This document shows, piece after piece, positions 1 through 12,493 of a stretch of DNA of 64,000 nt. The notes under the pieces are model-generated. The model was given only the letters and a program-made list of their open reading frames with translations. It ran no database searches and was not told where the DNA came from. The translations under genes were made by a program, and so were the position numbers. Within the stretch, counting starts at the first letter, position 1; each line of letters starts with the position of its first letter. The DNA lies in the NCBI GenBank assembly GCA_015183035.1, contig JACZZP010000015.1, positions 1,488,001 through 1,552,000 of the forward strand. Direction: 5' to 3'. This stretch comes from Meloidogyne chitwoodi (taxonomy: Eukaryota > Nematoda > Chromadorea > Rhabditida > Meloidogynidae).

Positions 1-1405
1 TTAATGTAAGGCTCTTCAATTAAGGTCTTTTTCCGTGTAAATTGCCGTCCACAAATTAATTTTTTAAATTTAATATTTTTTCCCAAAGACTAATGGCGAC
101 TGCTTTTGCTCTACGAAAGGTGTTCTTGGTCCTAGATGTGATAAATGTGAACCAAAATATATTGGTGATCCAAAGAATGGCGGAACTTGTACATGTATAT
201 ACAAATCTAATTTTTTTTTATTTTTTTAATTTATCAGATGAACTTGCCATTGACTTTATTTTTACTTTTAAATTGGACAGTGACGATATACGTGATAAAT
301 ATGTTAATCAAATTAATTTCTTTAGTGTTCCATTTAAGGTATACTTTTTTATACTTTCCCTTTTTTAATTTTTTTAATATTTAAGCGTGATACAGATGTT
401 CAATTCACAGTAACTTGCGAAGGCGATTCTGGTGCAAAAGTTACAATAAATTTAACTTCACAACCATTAGAAGGAGGAAATCAACCTTTTCACGTAAAAT
501 ATTTAATGGCTGGGCAATTATGTACAAGCACTGGAATTAAAAGAACTTATAGTTCTTCTGATCCAAGTATTTTTTTTTTTTAATTTGTACTAATATTACT
601 CGCATTTTTTTAAGATTTTCTTTATGGCACTGATGCGAATACAACATTTAATGTTAGAATAAGTGATTTTGTTACGCCTATTAAGGTTTTATATATATTT
701 TTTTAAATAAAGTTCCTTTCCCAGTACCTCCCCAGCTCCAATCACTCTCATATAATTATTTTTACAACAATTACCAAAATAAAAAAATATTTTTTTTTTA
801 AGATTCAAATTTCATTTGCTCAATCTTTACCTATTAATTGGATTCTTTTCTTTGTTATTTTTGCTGCGTAAGTTATATAAAAAATTTTTTTTTTAATATT
901 TTTTAGTTGTTTTATTGTTCTTCTCGTTGTTGCTGGTTTAATTTGGATAATAAAAATGAGAATAGAATGGTATAGAAATATTAGAAGAAGGCATGATGAA
1001 ATAGAAGAAATGGCTTCACGTCCATTTGCTTCAATTCAATTAGATTTGAGTGGAGAACAAATGAATTCGGTATAATTAAAAATTGAAATATATGTAAAAT
1101 TTTGATTTAATATTTTTTTAAAGCATGTACAGCCTTGTGCAGTTGAACCTTGCTCAAATTATCAAGCAGGGGTTTATACAGTGATTGTTAAACTCCCAAC
1201 AGGAGGTGATGATATTAACTTTTTACATATAATATTAATATTTAAAGGACAAACATTTACTCCATATGGAACATCTGGATTAGCAGTAGCTTCAGCACTT
1301 TGCCAATTAACCCCTGCACAACTTGCCCTTCTTCAACCACCAAATATTGAGAAGAAGTCAAAAAGAAAATCAAATCTTAAACGTTTTATGCCTTTCATAT
1401 CGTGA
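1..1405 (+). CDS. tag-53: Attractin / TAG-53-like receptor, C-terminal part (5' end outside window)
   Basis: Attractins are large single-pass membrane proteins (kelch, PSI, laminin-EGF, CUB) involved in receptor trafficking and neuronal patterning. About seven exons are visible, with introns near 195-237, 339-385, 572-613, 687-801, about 867-905, 1071-1122 and 1204-1250. They encode the end of a laminin-type EGF repeat (GVLGPRCDKCEPKYIGDP), a beta-rich extracellular stretch, one transmembrane helix (about 840-950, LLVVAGLIWIIK) and the cytoplasmic tail. The tail is diagnostic: EEMASRPFASIQLDLS, then VEPC, then YGTSGLAVASALCQL match conserved attractin tail motifs. Stop is at 1403-1405 after a basic KKSKRKSNLKR stretch. 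The 5' part lies before position 1. Identification is strong; the alternative is the related MEGF8. Confidence 0.85.
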
Positions 1406-2742
1406 TTATATATTTTTTTCTGAGGCCATTATTTGCATAATGTTTGTGAATTTTGCATTTTTAATTTTCGCGTTTTTACTCAAATGTACTGTGTATACTT
1501 GTATTTTTTATTTGTAAATTCTGAAAATGAAACAATTTTATTATTTTTATCAAGAAAAAATTTCATAAACAATGATTTATTGTTAGGAATATATGTAGAA
1601 AAATAATAGCACTTGTCGTAAAAATGTCAGCACTGAAACTATTGCAATGAAATATCTCGATCATATTTAAATTTTTGCGCTTTTTTACTACAAAACGCCA
1701 AAATAGGCGCCATAGATTTTGGCTATTTGCCATGCAGACAGCATACCATTCATTTGAAGTGCACCTGCTGTCTAGGTTTGTCGTCGCAATTCGATTTTTT
1801 GTTAATAGAAGATACATATGTATGTACATTTTTGTGGTCGCCCTATGTGTAAATGCTTGTGTTTTATTCTGGCTCTTTTTTCTTCCACATTTTTGCGCGC
1901 GTTTTTTCAGACTGCATTTTGCGTGTGCATCGCGCACTTTAAGGTCGAAATAAACGTTTGAATTTGAGTTTGCATTTATTTTTGGTTAATATTTGATCGC
2001 TTTAGACCTTGGTAAAAAGATTGAACTCTTTGTTTGCTTCTTTATATAAGATTGTTTTGTTTTAATTTCTCCAATTTGATGATTTTCCTTTTGTTTATTT
2101 AACTTTTTAATAAGCATTTCCTATTATATCAATATGTTTTCTTGTATACCTTAAAATGATATTTATCATTTTTGGCCATTAAATTCTCTTTGTGTTTTTT
2201 GGCCCCTTACAAAACGATGAATCACTTTTAACAAAGAGTAAACAATACGTTCATTCTTATGATTCACACAATTTATTGTAATCTTTTAGCTTTTACAATT
2301 CATTAATGCATTTTTGTAACTGAAATTTTAAAATTTATTACTTGCAAAATATTTAATTTGAATTTTTGATTAATTTTCCCCAATGGTTTAAAGGTCAATA
2401 TTTTTTGCAAGGAAAAAGGATTAAAATATTGTGTGTTCGCTGATTTCTCATCATTTTCCATTAATTTAATATATTTGATTGACAATTTTTTAATCTTACA
2501 TCTTTTAATTTCTTTAAAAATTAATATTAATACCTTATTTTATTTTTAAGGGTATCGCTAAGTTGAAGGTTTGTGGATTAATATACCACAAGGATCGCAG
2601 AACACTTCATTGTGCCGTCTGAGGGAGTCTTCTAATTATTCTACACGCAATTTTTTGTCTTAATTTTTTGCCACTTGTGCCTAAAAAAGTTGAAGAGGTT
2701 AATTTAATTCCTGACTTTTTTAAATGCTTTTTGCAGGAAAGT
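1406..2742. other. Intergenic; no gene identified
   Basis: Non-coding by inspection. 1563-1953 is less AT-rich and is open on both strands, but neither translation resembles a protein I know. 2551-2620 follows a good 3' splice signal (TTTTTAAG) and is relatively GC-rich, so it might hold a 5' exon of the next gene; I could not join it in frame. Confidence 0.4.
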
Positions 2743-4147
2743 ATGTCATTCATTGATGAGTTTATTTATCGAAGAGGAATCCTCCTGAATAGTTTTGTCG
2801 ATCCTAAGGAAGAGGAGCTTGATACGGATGATCTTGAGGTTTTGTTTTACATTTAATTTGCAAAAAATCGATAAACTAACCAATAACCCGATTTTTGCAA
2901 CAATTTTAGACATTTTGTGGTGCTAATTTCTAAAACTAAAAAAACAATTTTTAGGTTGCTTTAATTAATGAGTCTTTCGAGGAGCAAATTAAACAAAGTC
3001 AGCTCTTATACAGTAGCGATATTAAATCTTTGTTCTACAATGGAGGGCAGACAACACTTTTGAACAATGATCAGATGCACTCACATAAGCACAAGGATTC
3101 AATTGATTCATCTCTACTAATAAAAATAGTACCGACTTGTTCTCCTATTCGTTTGCCTCATATTACACCCAATTCAGGTTTGTCTTACTGGTAGTTTTTT
3201 GATACATTAATAATAACATAATAGTCCTCTTAGCAATTATTTTAGCGTTGTAGGATTTTCGAAAGGACTAATCCGGTAATTTATTGATTCAGATTCGTAA
3301 ACCTCTAATCTTTGGGAAAAGTCTAATTTGTAATAAAGTTTTTTCCCTGAGAAGTGGTAGCTCTTTATTTGTGCTAATTTCTTTTAACTTTTGTTTTAAT
3401 TTAGATTTTGATGACTCAGAACGCGGTCGCCAACTAGATATGGAATTAGGTCGAATGATGCTTGAAGGAGATGATGAGAATGAATCAACATTTATGAATT
3501 CACTCGACGACAGCGGCTCTAAATTAGCTTTCACCACAAAATATTTGGACAAAAGTTATGGTGATAGTTACGACGAAACTGAAGAAGCTGAAGATATTGT
3601 CGACAATAACAATGAGTTTATTTCTAAAAAGTTGCCCCCATCATTAAAATCAGCTTCAATACTTGAACAAATGGCTAATATTAATACAACGTCAACAACA
3701 AAAACACCAATTTCTTATTATAATATTTCTTCGCTCACCTTTTTGCCCTATCATCACATGGCTGGAGGCTTTTTTTCTTCTTCTTCCTTTGAATCGACGA
3801 TATCTCAACAAGAGGATGATGATCAACAATCGGCTTGTGCTGATGCTGCAGAGGCTGTTGGTTTTTAAAAACTTTCTTAAGTTCATGTTAAAATTGTGTC
3901 TATGTAATTAAAATCAAAACATAATTTTATTTTTAAGATTGCAATTGATGTTGTTCAATCTTTATTTGCTGATGATGAGCAATATTCTCATTCTGAATTG
4001 GGTGCAACTGATGATGAGGCTGAAGAAGATTATGAAGAAGACAATAATATGGCAATTAAATGTTTTTCTAATTCTTCTTCATCATCTTCTCAAAATAATT
4101 CTTTTTCGTCATGCTCTTCGTTTTGTCAGATCAACAAAACCAATTGA
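2743..4147 (+). CDS. Unrecognised acidic, Ser/Asp/Glu-rich protein
   Basis: Four exons, about 2743-2838, 2955-3177, 3405-3856 and 3938-4147, join in one frame. The proposed start ATG lies six bases after TTTTTGCAG, which fits a trans-splice or first acceptor site. The product (about 325 aa) starts MSFIDEFIYRRGILLNSF and has DPKEEELDTDDLE. Its middle is acidic (DFDDSERGRQLDMELGRMM), and the C-terminal half is low-complexity (EEDYEED, then runs of Ser and Asn) ending in a Cys-containing tail SSFCQINKTN. No signal peptide, membrane helix or known domain is visible. I do not recognise the family. Length and exon phasing support a real gene; the function is unknown. Confidence 0.6.
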
Positions 4148-4956
4148 AAAAATGACTCTTGAAAAAATTATTTGAATGAAAAAAATAATTTGATTCTGAT
4201 TAAAATATAGGAGTAACTCAAAATTATTTATGAAGTTTATGTGTATATGAAAGGAAAAAATTCTTTTTAATTTTCGGTTATTATAATATTGCCACAATTA
4301 TAAAAAATCAAAAATAATTTAACAGACATAAACTTCATTTTTTTGCTTATACATACCACCACTACCTTCCCTTTTTTTCTTCAGCACTAATTAAACAAAA
4401 ACAAAATATATGTTTTTCACACCTAAGAATTTGCACACAAGTATTCGCTTCGTTCGAGTATTCTTTCTTTTTTTTTAAATAATTTCCTTTTTTCTTTCTC
4501 ATTATAATGCTGGACACAATCACCAATCTGCTACTTTTAGGGAGTTTTTTTAAACTCCCAAATTTTGTGTGTCTCAGTTTTTAAAAAATATAAATATAAC
4601 CAACTCTTTTTTGTTTCACATTATTTTTTTATTCTATTGCCGCGCAATTATAAAAATAAAATTTCATGCCATTTAAGAAAGGATGAAAGTCGAAAATTGA
4701 CCACAATTTTGCGCGTTAACTTTTTTCTATATTTTATTTTTTGGCAATTGTTTTTTGCATAACTGGGCTTTTTCAAAATTTAAATGATTAAATCTGGTAT
4801 TTTTAGCTGAATTTGTTTTGTAAATAAATTTTAAAATTTAAATATATTTCTAGCCCAATTTTGCACAATTGCCCATTTTTTAAAATGGTTTGGGTTATCA
4901 TTTATTATAAATATATTCAAATATTCTTTTAAACAAAAAGAAAAAACGAAAAAAAA

Positions 4957-5024
4957 TATAGTGCATCTTAATTTTAAAAATAAATTAATTTTAAGAATTG
5001 TATGTATAAATAAGATGCACTATA
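4957..5024. repeat. Inverted repeat, 14-bp perfect arms
   Basis: TATAGTGCATCTTA at 4957-4970 is the exact reverse complement of TAAGATGCACTATA at 5011-5024, with a 40-base AT-rich loop. Confidence 0.7.
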
Positions 5025-5087
5025 AAAAATTTTTAAAATGGTTATCTAATTTGGTAAATTTTTTTTCGATTTATTTGTCTTTTAACA

Positions 5088-5161
5088 ATGAATGGAACAC
5101 CAAAAAAAAATTTTTGGTCATAAAGATGAAAAAAGAATACATATACTGGGTGTTCCTTCAT
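5088..5161. repeat. Inverted repeat, imperfect arms
   Basis: ATGAATGGAACACC (5088-5101) pairs with GGGTGTTCCTTCAT (5148-5161) apart from one bulged base. The arm contains GGTGTTCC. It could be the termini of a tiny non-autonomous transposon or a transcribed hairpin. Confidence 0.55.
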
Positions 5162-5197
5162 ACTTTACTTGACTTTTTTTTTTAATTTTTTGCGACA

Positions 5198-5280
5198 GTC
5201 GTTGCAGTTTTTATTTTTAGATTCTATGAAGAAATTAAAATTACTTTAAAAATTAAAAAATTCCAGAAAACTGCAATGAC
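5198..5280. repeat. Inverted repeat, 14-bp arms with one mismatch
   Basis: GTCGTTGCAGTTTT at 5198-5211 pairs with AAAACTGCAATGAC at 5267-5280. It is the third hairpin in a row in this spacer. Confidence 0.55.
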
Positions 5281-5600
5281 ATCACTGATGCTTTTTTTTT
5301 GCGCGAATATTTTTTCCTTCACGTATTCAATTTTTTATATAAATACGCGAAAAAAAATTTAGAAAATTAAAAAAACACAAATATAATATTGTTTTTTCCA
5401 TATTTTGTTTCCACAAATTTTTTTGTCTGTGGTAAATAAATTTTTTGGAGAATTGTTTCGTTTTTTTGATACATTTAGTTTTGTTAAACTAAAAAATAGA
5501 GTATTTTTTAATGTTTTGAATTTAAATTTGAAAAAGATATATCTTAATTTCAATTTAGCTTAAAATTAAAACGCTCAAATATTTATTAAACAATGTTTTA

Positions 5601-5783
5601 TTACAAGAGGTTGAGCAAAATATGAATTTTGTCAACATCAACTTCCAGCATTTTGTCGAATTTGTGGTCCTTGAGAAATTTAGAAACAAATCCACGTGCA
5701 GTAATTGCCGATGATTTGAAATTAAAATTGACAGATCCGGTAACCGTAATAAAGCCATCCATATTCAAGATTATACACTGCAT
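5601..5783 (-). CDS. Small conserved-looking ORF, possible terminal exon
   Basis: A 60-residue open frame (MDGFITVTGSVNFNFKSS, then FVSKFLKDHKFDKMLEVDVD) reads like folded-protein sequence, unlike the surrounding spacer. A 3' splice-like signal (TTTGTTATGCAG) sits near its 5' end on the minus strand, so it may be a last exon whose upstream exons I cannot find. It faintly resembles the beta-sheet end of an NTF2-like fold, but this is speculative. It could equally be a gene remnant. Confidence 0.25.
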   Translation of the reverse strand: MQCIILNMDGFITVTGSVNFNFKSSAITARGFVSKFLKDHKFDKMLEVDVDKIHILLNLL

Positions 5784-6429
5784 AACAAAGATAACTGTCT
5801 TAGAAATGTTAAAAAATTAAACCAAAAAAAAAAATAAAAAAAATTACATTCATTTGCTATTTCAAGTAAAACGGAAAAAATACGTGTTTTATATTTTCAA
5901 TTTTATTTTTTATGTATTATTAATTTTTTAAATTTATCTTTTATTATTTTTTTGTATTTTCATAAAATACTTTTTTTGTGTTTTATATTTTCAATTTTTT
6001 TTTCGCAGATCAATAAAAGATGAAAACTTTTTTTAGTTGTCTCCTATGAGAAAAAATCTCTACTTCTTGATAGTCACTTGTGTTGCTTGCATTTCTTTCA
6101 TGTGTTCAAGCATAACTTTTAGCTTTAAAGAAAAAGTATATCATACTAGGCAATTTTTGTCAGAATGCGTCATTTGTTCCAATTTCATTTTTTTATAAAA
6201 TAAATATTAAACTTTAAAAGATTTTTTTTTAATATCTAAAATCATTAGAAAATTTGATTAAAATTTTAACGTTTAAAAATTCATTTAATTAAATTTTTTT
6301 AAATTTTTTCAGAGATTTGTGCTTCTTAATTGCCTAAGACATTTGATTATCATTTGCCTTTCGGCTCTGTATTTATTTGTATTTTTCTAATATTTTCAAA
6401 CAACTTATTTTCGACTTCTCAAATCAATT
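5784..6429. other. Intergenic; presumed unc-78 promoter and 5' UTR
   Basis: AT-rich with long T runs. 6020-6130 is slightly less AT-rich and could be a 5' UTR exon. Nothing else supported. Confidence 0.4.
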
Positions 6430-9354
6430 ATGACATCTGACAGTGAAGAATACAAGCAGGGTTTTTTTAAAGTTATTAAATTTAATTTAATATTTTTAGA
6501 ATGTACATTTCCTTCACTTCCGCGTACCACTAGAGGTTTACCTTTACCCTTATCATCAAGTCCAGATGGAAACAAATTTGTATATTGCGCTGGAAATAGT
6601 GTTTTTATACGTGATATAAATGTAATGGAATATATTTTTTAGAAAATTAAAATTTTCTCTGTAAAAAAATTTATTTTGATACGCAAAATTTTGTTAATTA
6701 CCTTTAATAATTTTTTCAAATTTTTAGCAAATTTTTGACTGTGATGTTTACACAGAACATTCAACTCTTACACAAGTTGCTAAATATGCCCCTTCTGGAT
6801 TTTACATTGCAAGTGGCGACAAACATGGAAAAATACGTATTTGGGACACTACACAATCTGTCAGTTTTTTTAAATTTATTTTTCTTATTTATAGTAATGG
6901 GAACATTATTTTAAATTTTTTAAATTTTATCTATTTTTAGACTCACATTTTAAAAGCGGAATATGCCTTAATTAATGGACCAATTCGCGATATTGCTTGG
7001 TCAGAGGATAGTAAAAGAATGGCTGTTGTAGGTGAAGGGAAGGAAAGGTTTTTTATTTTTATTTATTTTTTAAAATATCTATTATTTTTGAAAAGATTTG
7101 GACATGTATTCCTTTTTGATACTGGCACAAGTAATGGCAATTTATCTGGGCAAAGTAAAGCTATGACAGTAATTATTTATTTTTAAATTTAATATTTATT
7201 TATTTTTTAGAGCATTGATTTTCGTTGGACACGTCCCTATCGTTTAGTGAGCAGTTCAGAAGATAATACAGTTGCCATATTTGAAGGACCTCCTTTTAAA
7301 TTTAAAACGGTTTTATTTATTTTTAATTAAATTTATTTATAATGAATTTTTTTTAGCTTTTTCATGAACATACACGTTTTGCTCAATGTATTCGTTATAA
7401 TAAAGATGGATCACTTTTTGCTAGTGCTGGAGCAGATGGAAGAGTAAAAACTTTTAATTATTTTTTCTTTTAAAGAATTAATTTTTTAAAAGGTAATTCT
7501 CTTTGAAGGCACAGAAGGGACTAAAGTTGGAGAACTTATTGATACTAACGATACTTCTTGTAAAGAAGCTGCACATTCTGGTGGTGTTTTTGCTCTATGT
7601 TGGAATTCTGATGGAAAACAGTTAGTTACTGCTTCTGGTGATAAAACTTTAAAGATTTGGAATATTGAAGGAAAAAAGATTATTGGGTGAGTATTTTTAC
7701 TTCATTAATTTATTTTTTAATATCACAGAACAATTCGTTTTGGTTCAACAATTGATGATCAACAATTGGGGGTTGTTTGGCTTCGTGATAGAATTGTTTC
7801 TTGTTCACTTTCTGGATTTCTCAATTATATTGATCCTGAAACTTTTTCTATTACAAAAGTATTAAAAGGGCATAATAAATCAATTACAGCAATGACTTTG
7901 GCTAATGATGGAGAAAATTTATTTACTGCTGATTTTGAGGGAAATATTAGTATATATATTTTTTAAATATTTAGAAATAATTATATTATTATTTTTTAAA
8001 GCTCGATGGAAGTTGTCTGATGGTTCATCCGAACGTTTAACACCAACAATTCATAAATCTCAAATTTCTTCTTTAAAATTATTAAATGATGGAACTCTTA
8101 TTTCTACGGGTTTTTAATAATAATAATATTTTTATTAATAATATTTTAATTTTTTTAAAAAGGTTGGGACGACACAATTGCATTTACTGAAAAGGCCTTA
8201 ACTATTATTGGTTATTTTATTTATTTTTTTTAGAAAATATTTTTAAATAAATTAATTTTAATAGATAATGCTCAACCTGTCTCACATAAATTAACATCTC
8301 AGCCACGTGGAGTTGATTCAAATAAAGATGGCAAAATTGTTGTTGTAGCTACACAACGTGCAATATTAATTTTTACGGATAAAAGGTTATTAAAAACTCA
8401 AGATATTAAATATGAGGGTATGTGTATTGCACTTTCACCTGATGGAAATCTTTTGGCAGTTGGAGGAAATGTAAAGAAGAATTTTTCAATTTTTTTTTAA
8501 TTTTATGTTTTGCAGGATTCTAATGTTCATATTTACTCCCTCTCTGCCTCGGACAGTTCTTTAACTGAAAAACAAAAATTATCTCATGGAGGTGCTTTGA
8601 CTTCTGTAAATTTTAGTCCAGATGGGAAATACCTTGTAGCAACGGATATTGCGAAAAAAGTAAAAAAAATAAATTTAACTTAATTTTTAATTAAAATATT
8701 TATAAATTATAATATTATTTAGGTTGTTCCCTATTCTGTAAATAATAATTTTAAAATTGCATCAGAAAAATCTTGGTCCTTTCACACTGCACGTATTAAT
8801 TGTTCTGCTTGGTCAAATAATAGGTATACCTATATTATATTTATTTTTGAAATTCTGATTTTCTATTATATTTCCTTTAATTTTGTTATTTTTTTATTCT
8901 GATTTTTTATTAATTTTATTTTTTCTCTAAATGGTAATTTTTACTACTAATTTATTTCTTTTTTCAAAATTCTGATTTTTAAAATTCTAATTTTTTTTCT
9001 GATTTATTTTTTTTATTCTGATTTTTTCTTTGTTTCTTATTATTCTAGTTAGAAATAGGAAATAATTTTTATTTTTAATTTATACATTTTTCTAAAATTC
9101 TGATTTTTAATAAAAATAATAATTCTGATATTTAAAATTTTAGTCGTTATATAGTCACAGGTTCTCTTGATACAAATATAATGATTTGGGATTTAGAACA
9201 AAGTGGAGAACATCCTTTACTTATTAGAGGAGCTCATCAAATGAGTGCAATAAATGGTGTTGCTTTTTTACCTAATGGAAAAAGAATATTAAGTGTTGGT
9301 CAAGATGCTAATATTCGTATTTGGAGTGTTAAATTACCTTTTTTGGTTTCTTAA
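6430..9354 (+). CDS. unc-78: Actin-interacting protein 1 (AIP1/WDR1, UNC-78)
   Basis: AIP1 cooperates with cofilin (UNC-60) to disassemble actin filaments and is needed for ordered muscle thin filaments. About fifteen exons with short introns encode roughly 600 aa of WD40 repeats, the expected family size (about 610). Visible repeat cores include [85 protein letters not shown] and the final [15 protein letters not shown]. The N-terminus [17 protein letters not shown] is typical of AIP1, which carries fourteen blades in two propellers. First exon is 6430-6460; stop at 9352-9354. Intron near 8823-9144 is the longest. The gene looks intact, with all junctions in frame. Confidence 0.92.
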
Positions 9355-9982
9355 AAAATAAAAATGGAAAAAAAAGATTAAAAATAATTTTGTGTTCTTT
9401 ATAACCAATTTTTTATAATATTAAATTATGGGTAATATTTGTGCACATATTTTGTACCTTCTTTAAGTTGTTCATATTTTTTGAATAAGAATTTAGTTGA
9501 ATAACTTTTCCTATCAGACATTCTCATTTTGTACACAAAAGGGATTAAAAAAAGGCAATTGCTGAACTGCTTAAGGGAAAATAAGAGGAAAAATTCAAAA
9601 AATGAGGGGAGGGTTTGGAGTTACAAATTGTGCATTATTACCTTATTTTGTATTGATTACATATATTTACTAATTATGTAATATCTCAAAAATATGCATT
9701 TTACTTTAACTTGTGCAAATAGTTGAGTAAATAATTTTTTTATTTTTATACATATATTTAAAAAAGTTAAAATAATAATAATTTTATTTTTGTGTTATTT
9801 CTGTTGATTTTGAATTGAGTATATCTTTTGTTTTAGAAAATATAAATATTTTTGATATTCAAAAATAGAGTATTAAAAAGAAATTTCAGATATTTTGGGT
9901 ATTTTGAAGGAATTTTTATTTGTACGTTTTAATTTTAAATATTTGTTTATTTTATATAATTTTTTTAGTTGTTTTTTAAAAA
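9355..9982. other. Intergenic; upstream region of first coiled-coil gene
   Basis: 3' flank of unc-78, then about 230 bp before the next ATG that is recognisably repeated at 12.52-12.77 kb (shared GTTGATTTTGAATTG and ATTTAAAAAAGTTAAAATAA). The promoter was therefore duplicated with the gene. Confidence 0.6.
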
Positions 9983-11777
9983 ATGAATGAAAAATTTCAA
10001 AATTCTTTTGATGATATGTCAACTAGTATTTGTTCTTGTTCTACAGATTCTACTTTGGGAAATTGTTTGAAACTTATAAATACTTTAGAGGTTTAAAGAT
10101 TTATTTTTAAATTTATTTTTTAATTTTTAGGTTGAAAAAGACAAAACAAATATGGCTTTTGAATTAGTTTTGACAAAGCTTGATTTGGTAATTATATATA
10201 TATTTGTTGAATAATAATTTTATATTTATAGATAAATGCAAAATTACCTAAAAACGATGACAAGAAAGAATTATTTATTATTATTGAATTGATGAAAGAA
10301 AAAATTCAATTGTTGACTGAAAAAACAAATGATCAGGTAAATTAATAAATTTAAAAAATATTTTTTTTTTAATTTAGCAGAAAATGTTAAATAATTTGCA
10401 ACAAATACAATTGACATTTATTGATGATAAAAATAAATATTCTTTAGAAGTTGAACAACAAAAAAAGAAAATTGAATTTTTAGAATTAGATAATCAGTCT
10501 AAAGAAGAGAAAATAAATCATTTGTTTGCTGAAAATAAAATTTTAAAAGAAGAAAAAGAAATTAAGGAAGTGGAATATTTTAATGAAAATAAAGAACTTT
10601 GTGAAGATAATTATCTACTTAGAAAAGAATTGGATAAACATAATTTTGCTCTATCAATAATTGAAGATTTTAATAAATTAAAATATGAAAATTTTATCCT
10701 TTCTGCTGAAAAATCTAATCTTCTAAAAGAATTAGAGGAATATAAAGTATTAAAATGTGAAGAACTTAATTTGGCTTTAGCTGACTTTGAAAAATTAAAA
10801 AATGAAAATAAAAATATTTTTGATGAAAAATCTCAACTTTTAAAAGAATTGGAAGAATTTAAAGCTAAGATATCAAAATTTGAAGAAGAAAATAATTTAA
10901 ACTTAACTAAACAAAAATATTTTTTGGAAGAAATTGATCAATTAAAATTAGGAAATGAAAATCTTCTTAAAAACATTTTGGATAAAGATAAGGAAATTAG
11001 TTCATTAAAAGAGGTATTTTATAATATTAAATTAAATTTATATTTTTTAAAGCAATTAATTATTCAATTACAAGAACAACAAAAAGAAAAAAATGAATTG
11101 GAACTTGCATATAAAGATGAAAGAACACTTAGAGAATTAATCCAAAGCAATTTGAGAAAAGAACAAGAAAACAAAGAGGGACAAATTATGGAAGTAAAGA
11201 ATTTTGTTAATTCTTATTTTTTAAACTTTGTTTTACTTACCTATTTTTAAAATAATTTTTTTTATGTTTCTCGTCTTCAATCGATTATTGGTTTTCTTCA
11301 ACAACAGCAATCAAAGACAATTAATGGAAATTCAAATATACAAAAAGAAATTGATTTGACTAAATTAATGGGAGTTGCTGGGAATATCCAACCAAATAAT
11401 TTGTATATTTTTTTTGGACTTTAAAGAGATTTTTAATTAAATTATTAATATTTTTTATTTTTTTAAGTACTCCTTCTTCTGCTGCTCCTTCAGTTAATTC
11501 ACAATTTTTACATCAATCATCATCTTCTGCTATTCCGAATTATTGGACTCCTTGTCCTTCATCATTTGACTTTTATGGTGTTCAACAACAATTACCACAA
11601 TCAGTTTATTTATTTGGAAATGGAGGAATTCAAGGATTACCTTTACTCTCTTCTTCTTCTTTAATTTCACAACAAACAAAACAACAAAATGTAAATCAAC
11701 AAAAACATAATAATGAAGAGGAAGTTAAAATTTATCGAACTGGACAACATAATAATGATGATTCTTTTAGTGAATAA
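9983..11777 (+). CDS. Coiled-coil protein, copy 1 of a tandem pair
   Basis: Starts MNEKFQNSFDDMSTSICSC, then helix-forming exons, then a long exon (from 10384) rich in Lys/Glu/Leu heptads ([37 protein letters not shown]) forming several hundred residues of coiled coil. Downstream exons (about 11300-11400 and 11467-11777) encode a Ser/Gln/Asn-rich tail ending KIYRTGQHNNDDSFSE. No signal peptide and no membrane helix are seen. The first exons and most of the coiled coil are closely similar to the gene at 12769, but that gene ends in a SPRY domain, so the tails differ. The joins around 11028-11050 and 11200-11300 are uncertain. Golgin- or tropomyosin-like heptads make distant matches unreliable; the function is unknown. 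Confidence 0.65.
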
Positions 11778-12011
11778 TCTTAAATTATTTTTATTATTTG
11801 TTTTAAAGAATTCCCAATTTAATTGGATGATCTTTTTTAATACAATAAATATTTAAATTCTTAAAATATATTAATGTTTGGAATAATTTTATTAAAAAAA
11901 AGACAAAAATTATAAAAAGTGTCGCTTAATTCGATAATTAGGGATGGGACTTGTCGATAAAAATTTCCTATAATTTTTTAATTAAAAATGCCAATTAAAA
12001 TATTTTTCTAG

Positions 12012-12493
12012 CAACAGATGATTTGACTGAATTGGAACGTGATAATAATGATTTGTTAAGTGATGTTAGTTCAAAAGGTTATTTTTTAATTTTAAAATAA
12101 AATTAAAATTATTTAAGAATGTTTTTCACCAGAAATTGAAAGGGGAGGAAATACAGCTTTGCATGGACTTTCTTCTTCTTCTGATGATTGTCAACATCTT
12201 TTTACTATTAATCGTCGACATAATGAAGAAGGACAGATTGAAATGGATGTTTCTGTTTCAAATTTATTTCTAAATAGTGAATTGCCTTTAAAAGATAATA
12301 ATGGTATTTTATTTATTTTTAATTTAATTTTTTTAAAAATATTTTAAAAGGATATTCTAAAAGTCAAACAAATATATCAGCTTCAGGAATAGTGGATGGA
12401 GAAAGTATCTCATTTGCTGGTCATGGACATGCTAATATTTCTAAAATTCGTCGACGTTCCAAAAGTACTGGACAAATTGCTTCAATGTTTTAA
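12012..12493 (+). pseudogene. Orphan 3'-terminal exons of an unidentified gene
   Basis: Three exons (about 12012-12079, 12118-12303, 12350-12493) join in frame and end in a clean stop: ATDDLTELERDNNDLLSD, then LSSSSDDCQHLFTINRRH, then SISFAGHGHANISKIRRRSK ending STGQIASMF. An acceptor (TTTTTCTAG) opens the first exon, but I find no start codon or 5' exons between it and the stop of the preceding gene at 11777. Either these are alternative 3' exons of the coiled-coil gene at 9983, or a gene tail stranded by the tandem duplication. The family is not recognised. Confidence 0.4.

Larger units (their letters stand above)
4148..5600. other. Intergenic, rich in short inverted repeats
   Basis: A long AT-rich spacer. 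No convincing coding region. Several short inverted repeats occur between 4.95 and 5.36 kb and are listed separately. Confidence 0.5.

Noticed and set aside
1563..1953. Overlapping ORFs on both strands (124 and 92 aa)
   Set aside because: Composition is Cys/Phe/Arg-heavy without recognisable motifs; overlapping antisense frames in a slightly GC-richer spacer are expected by chance.
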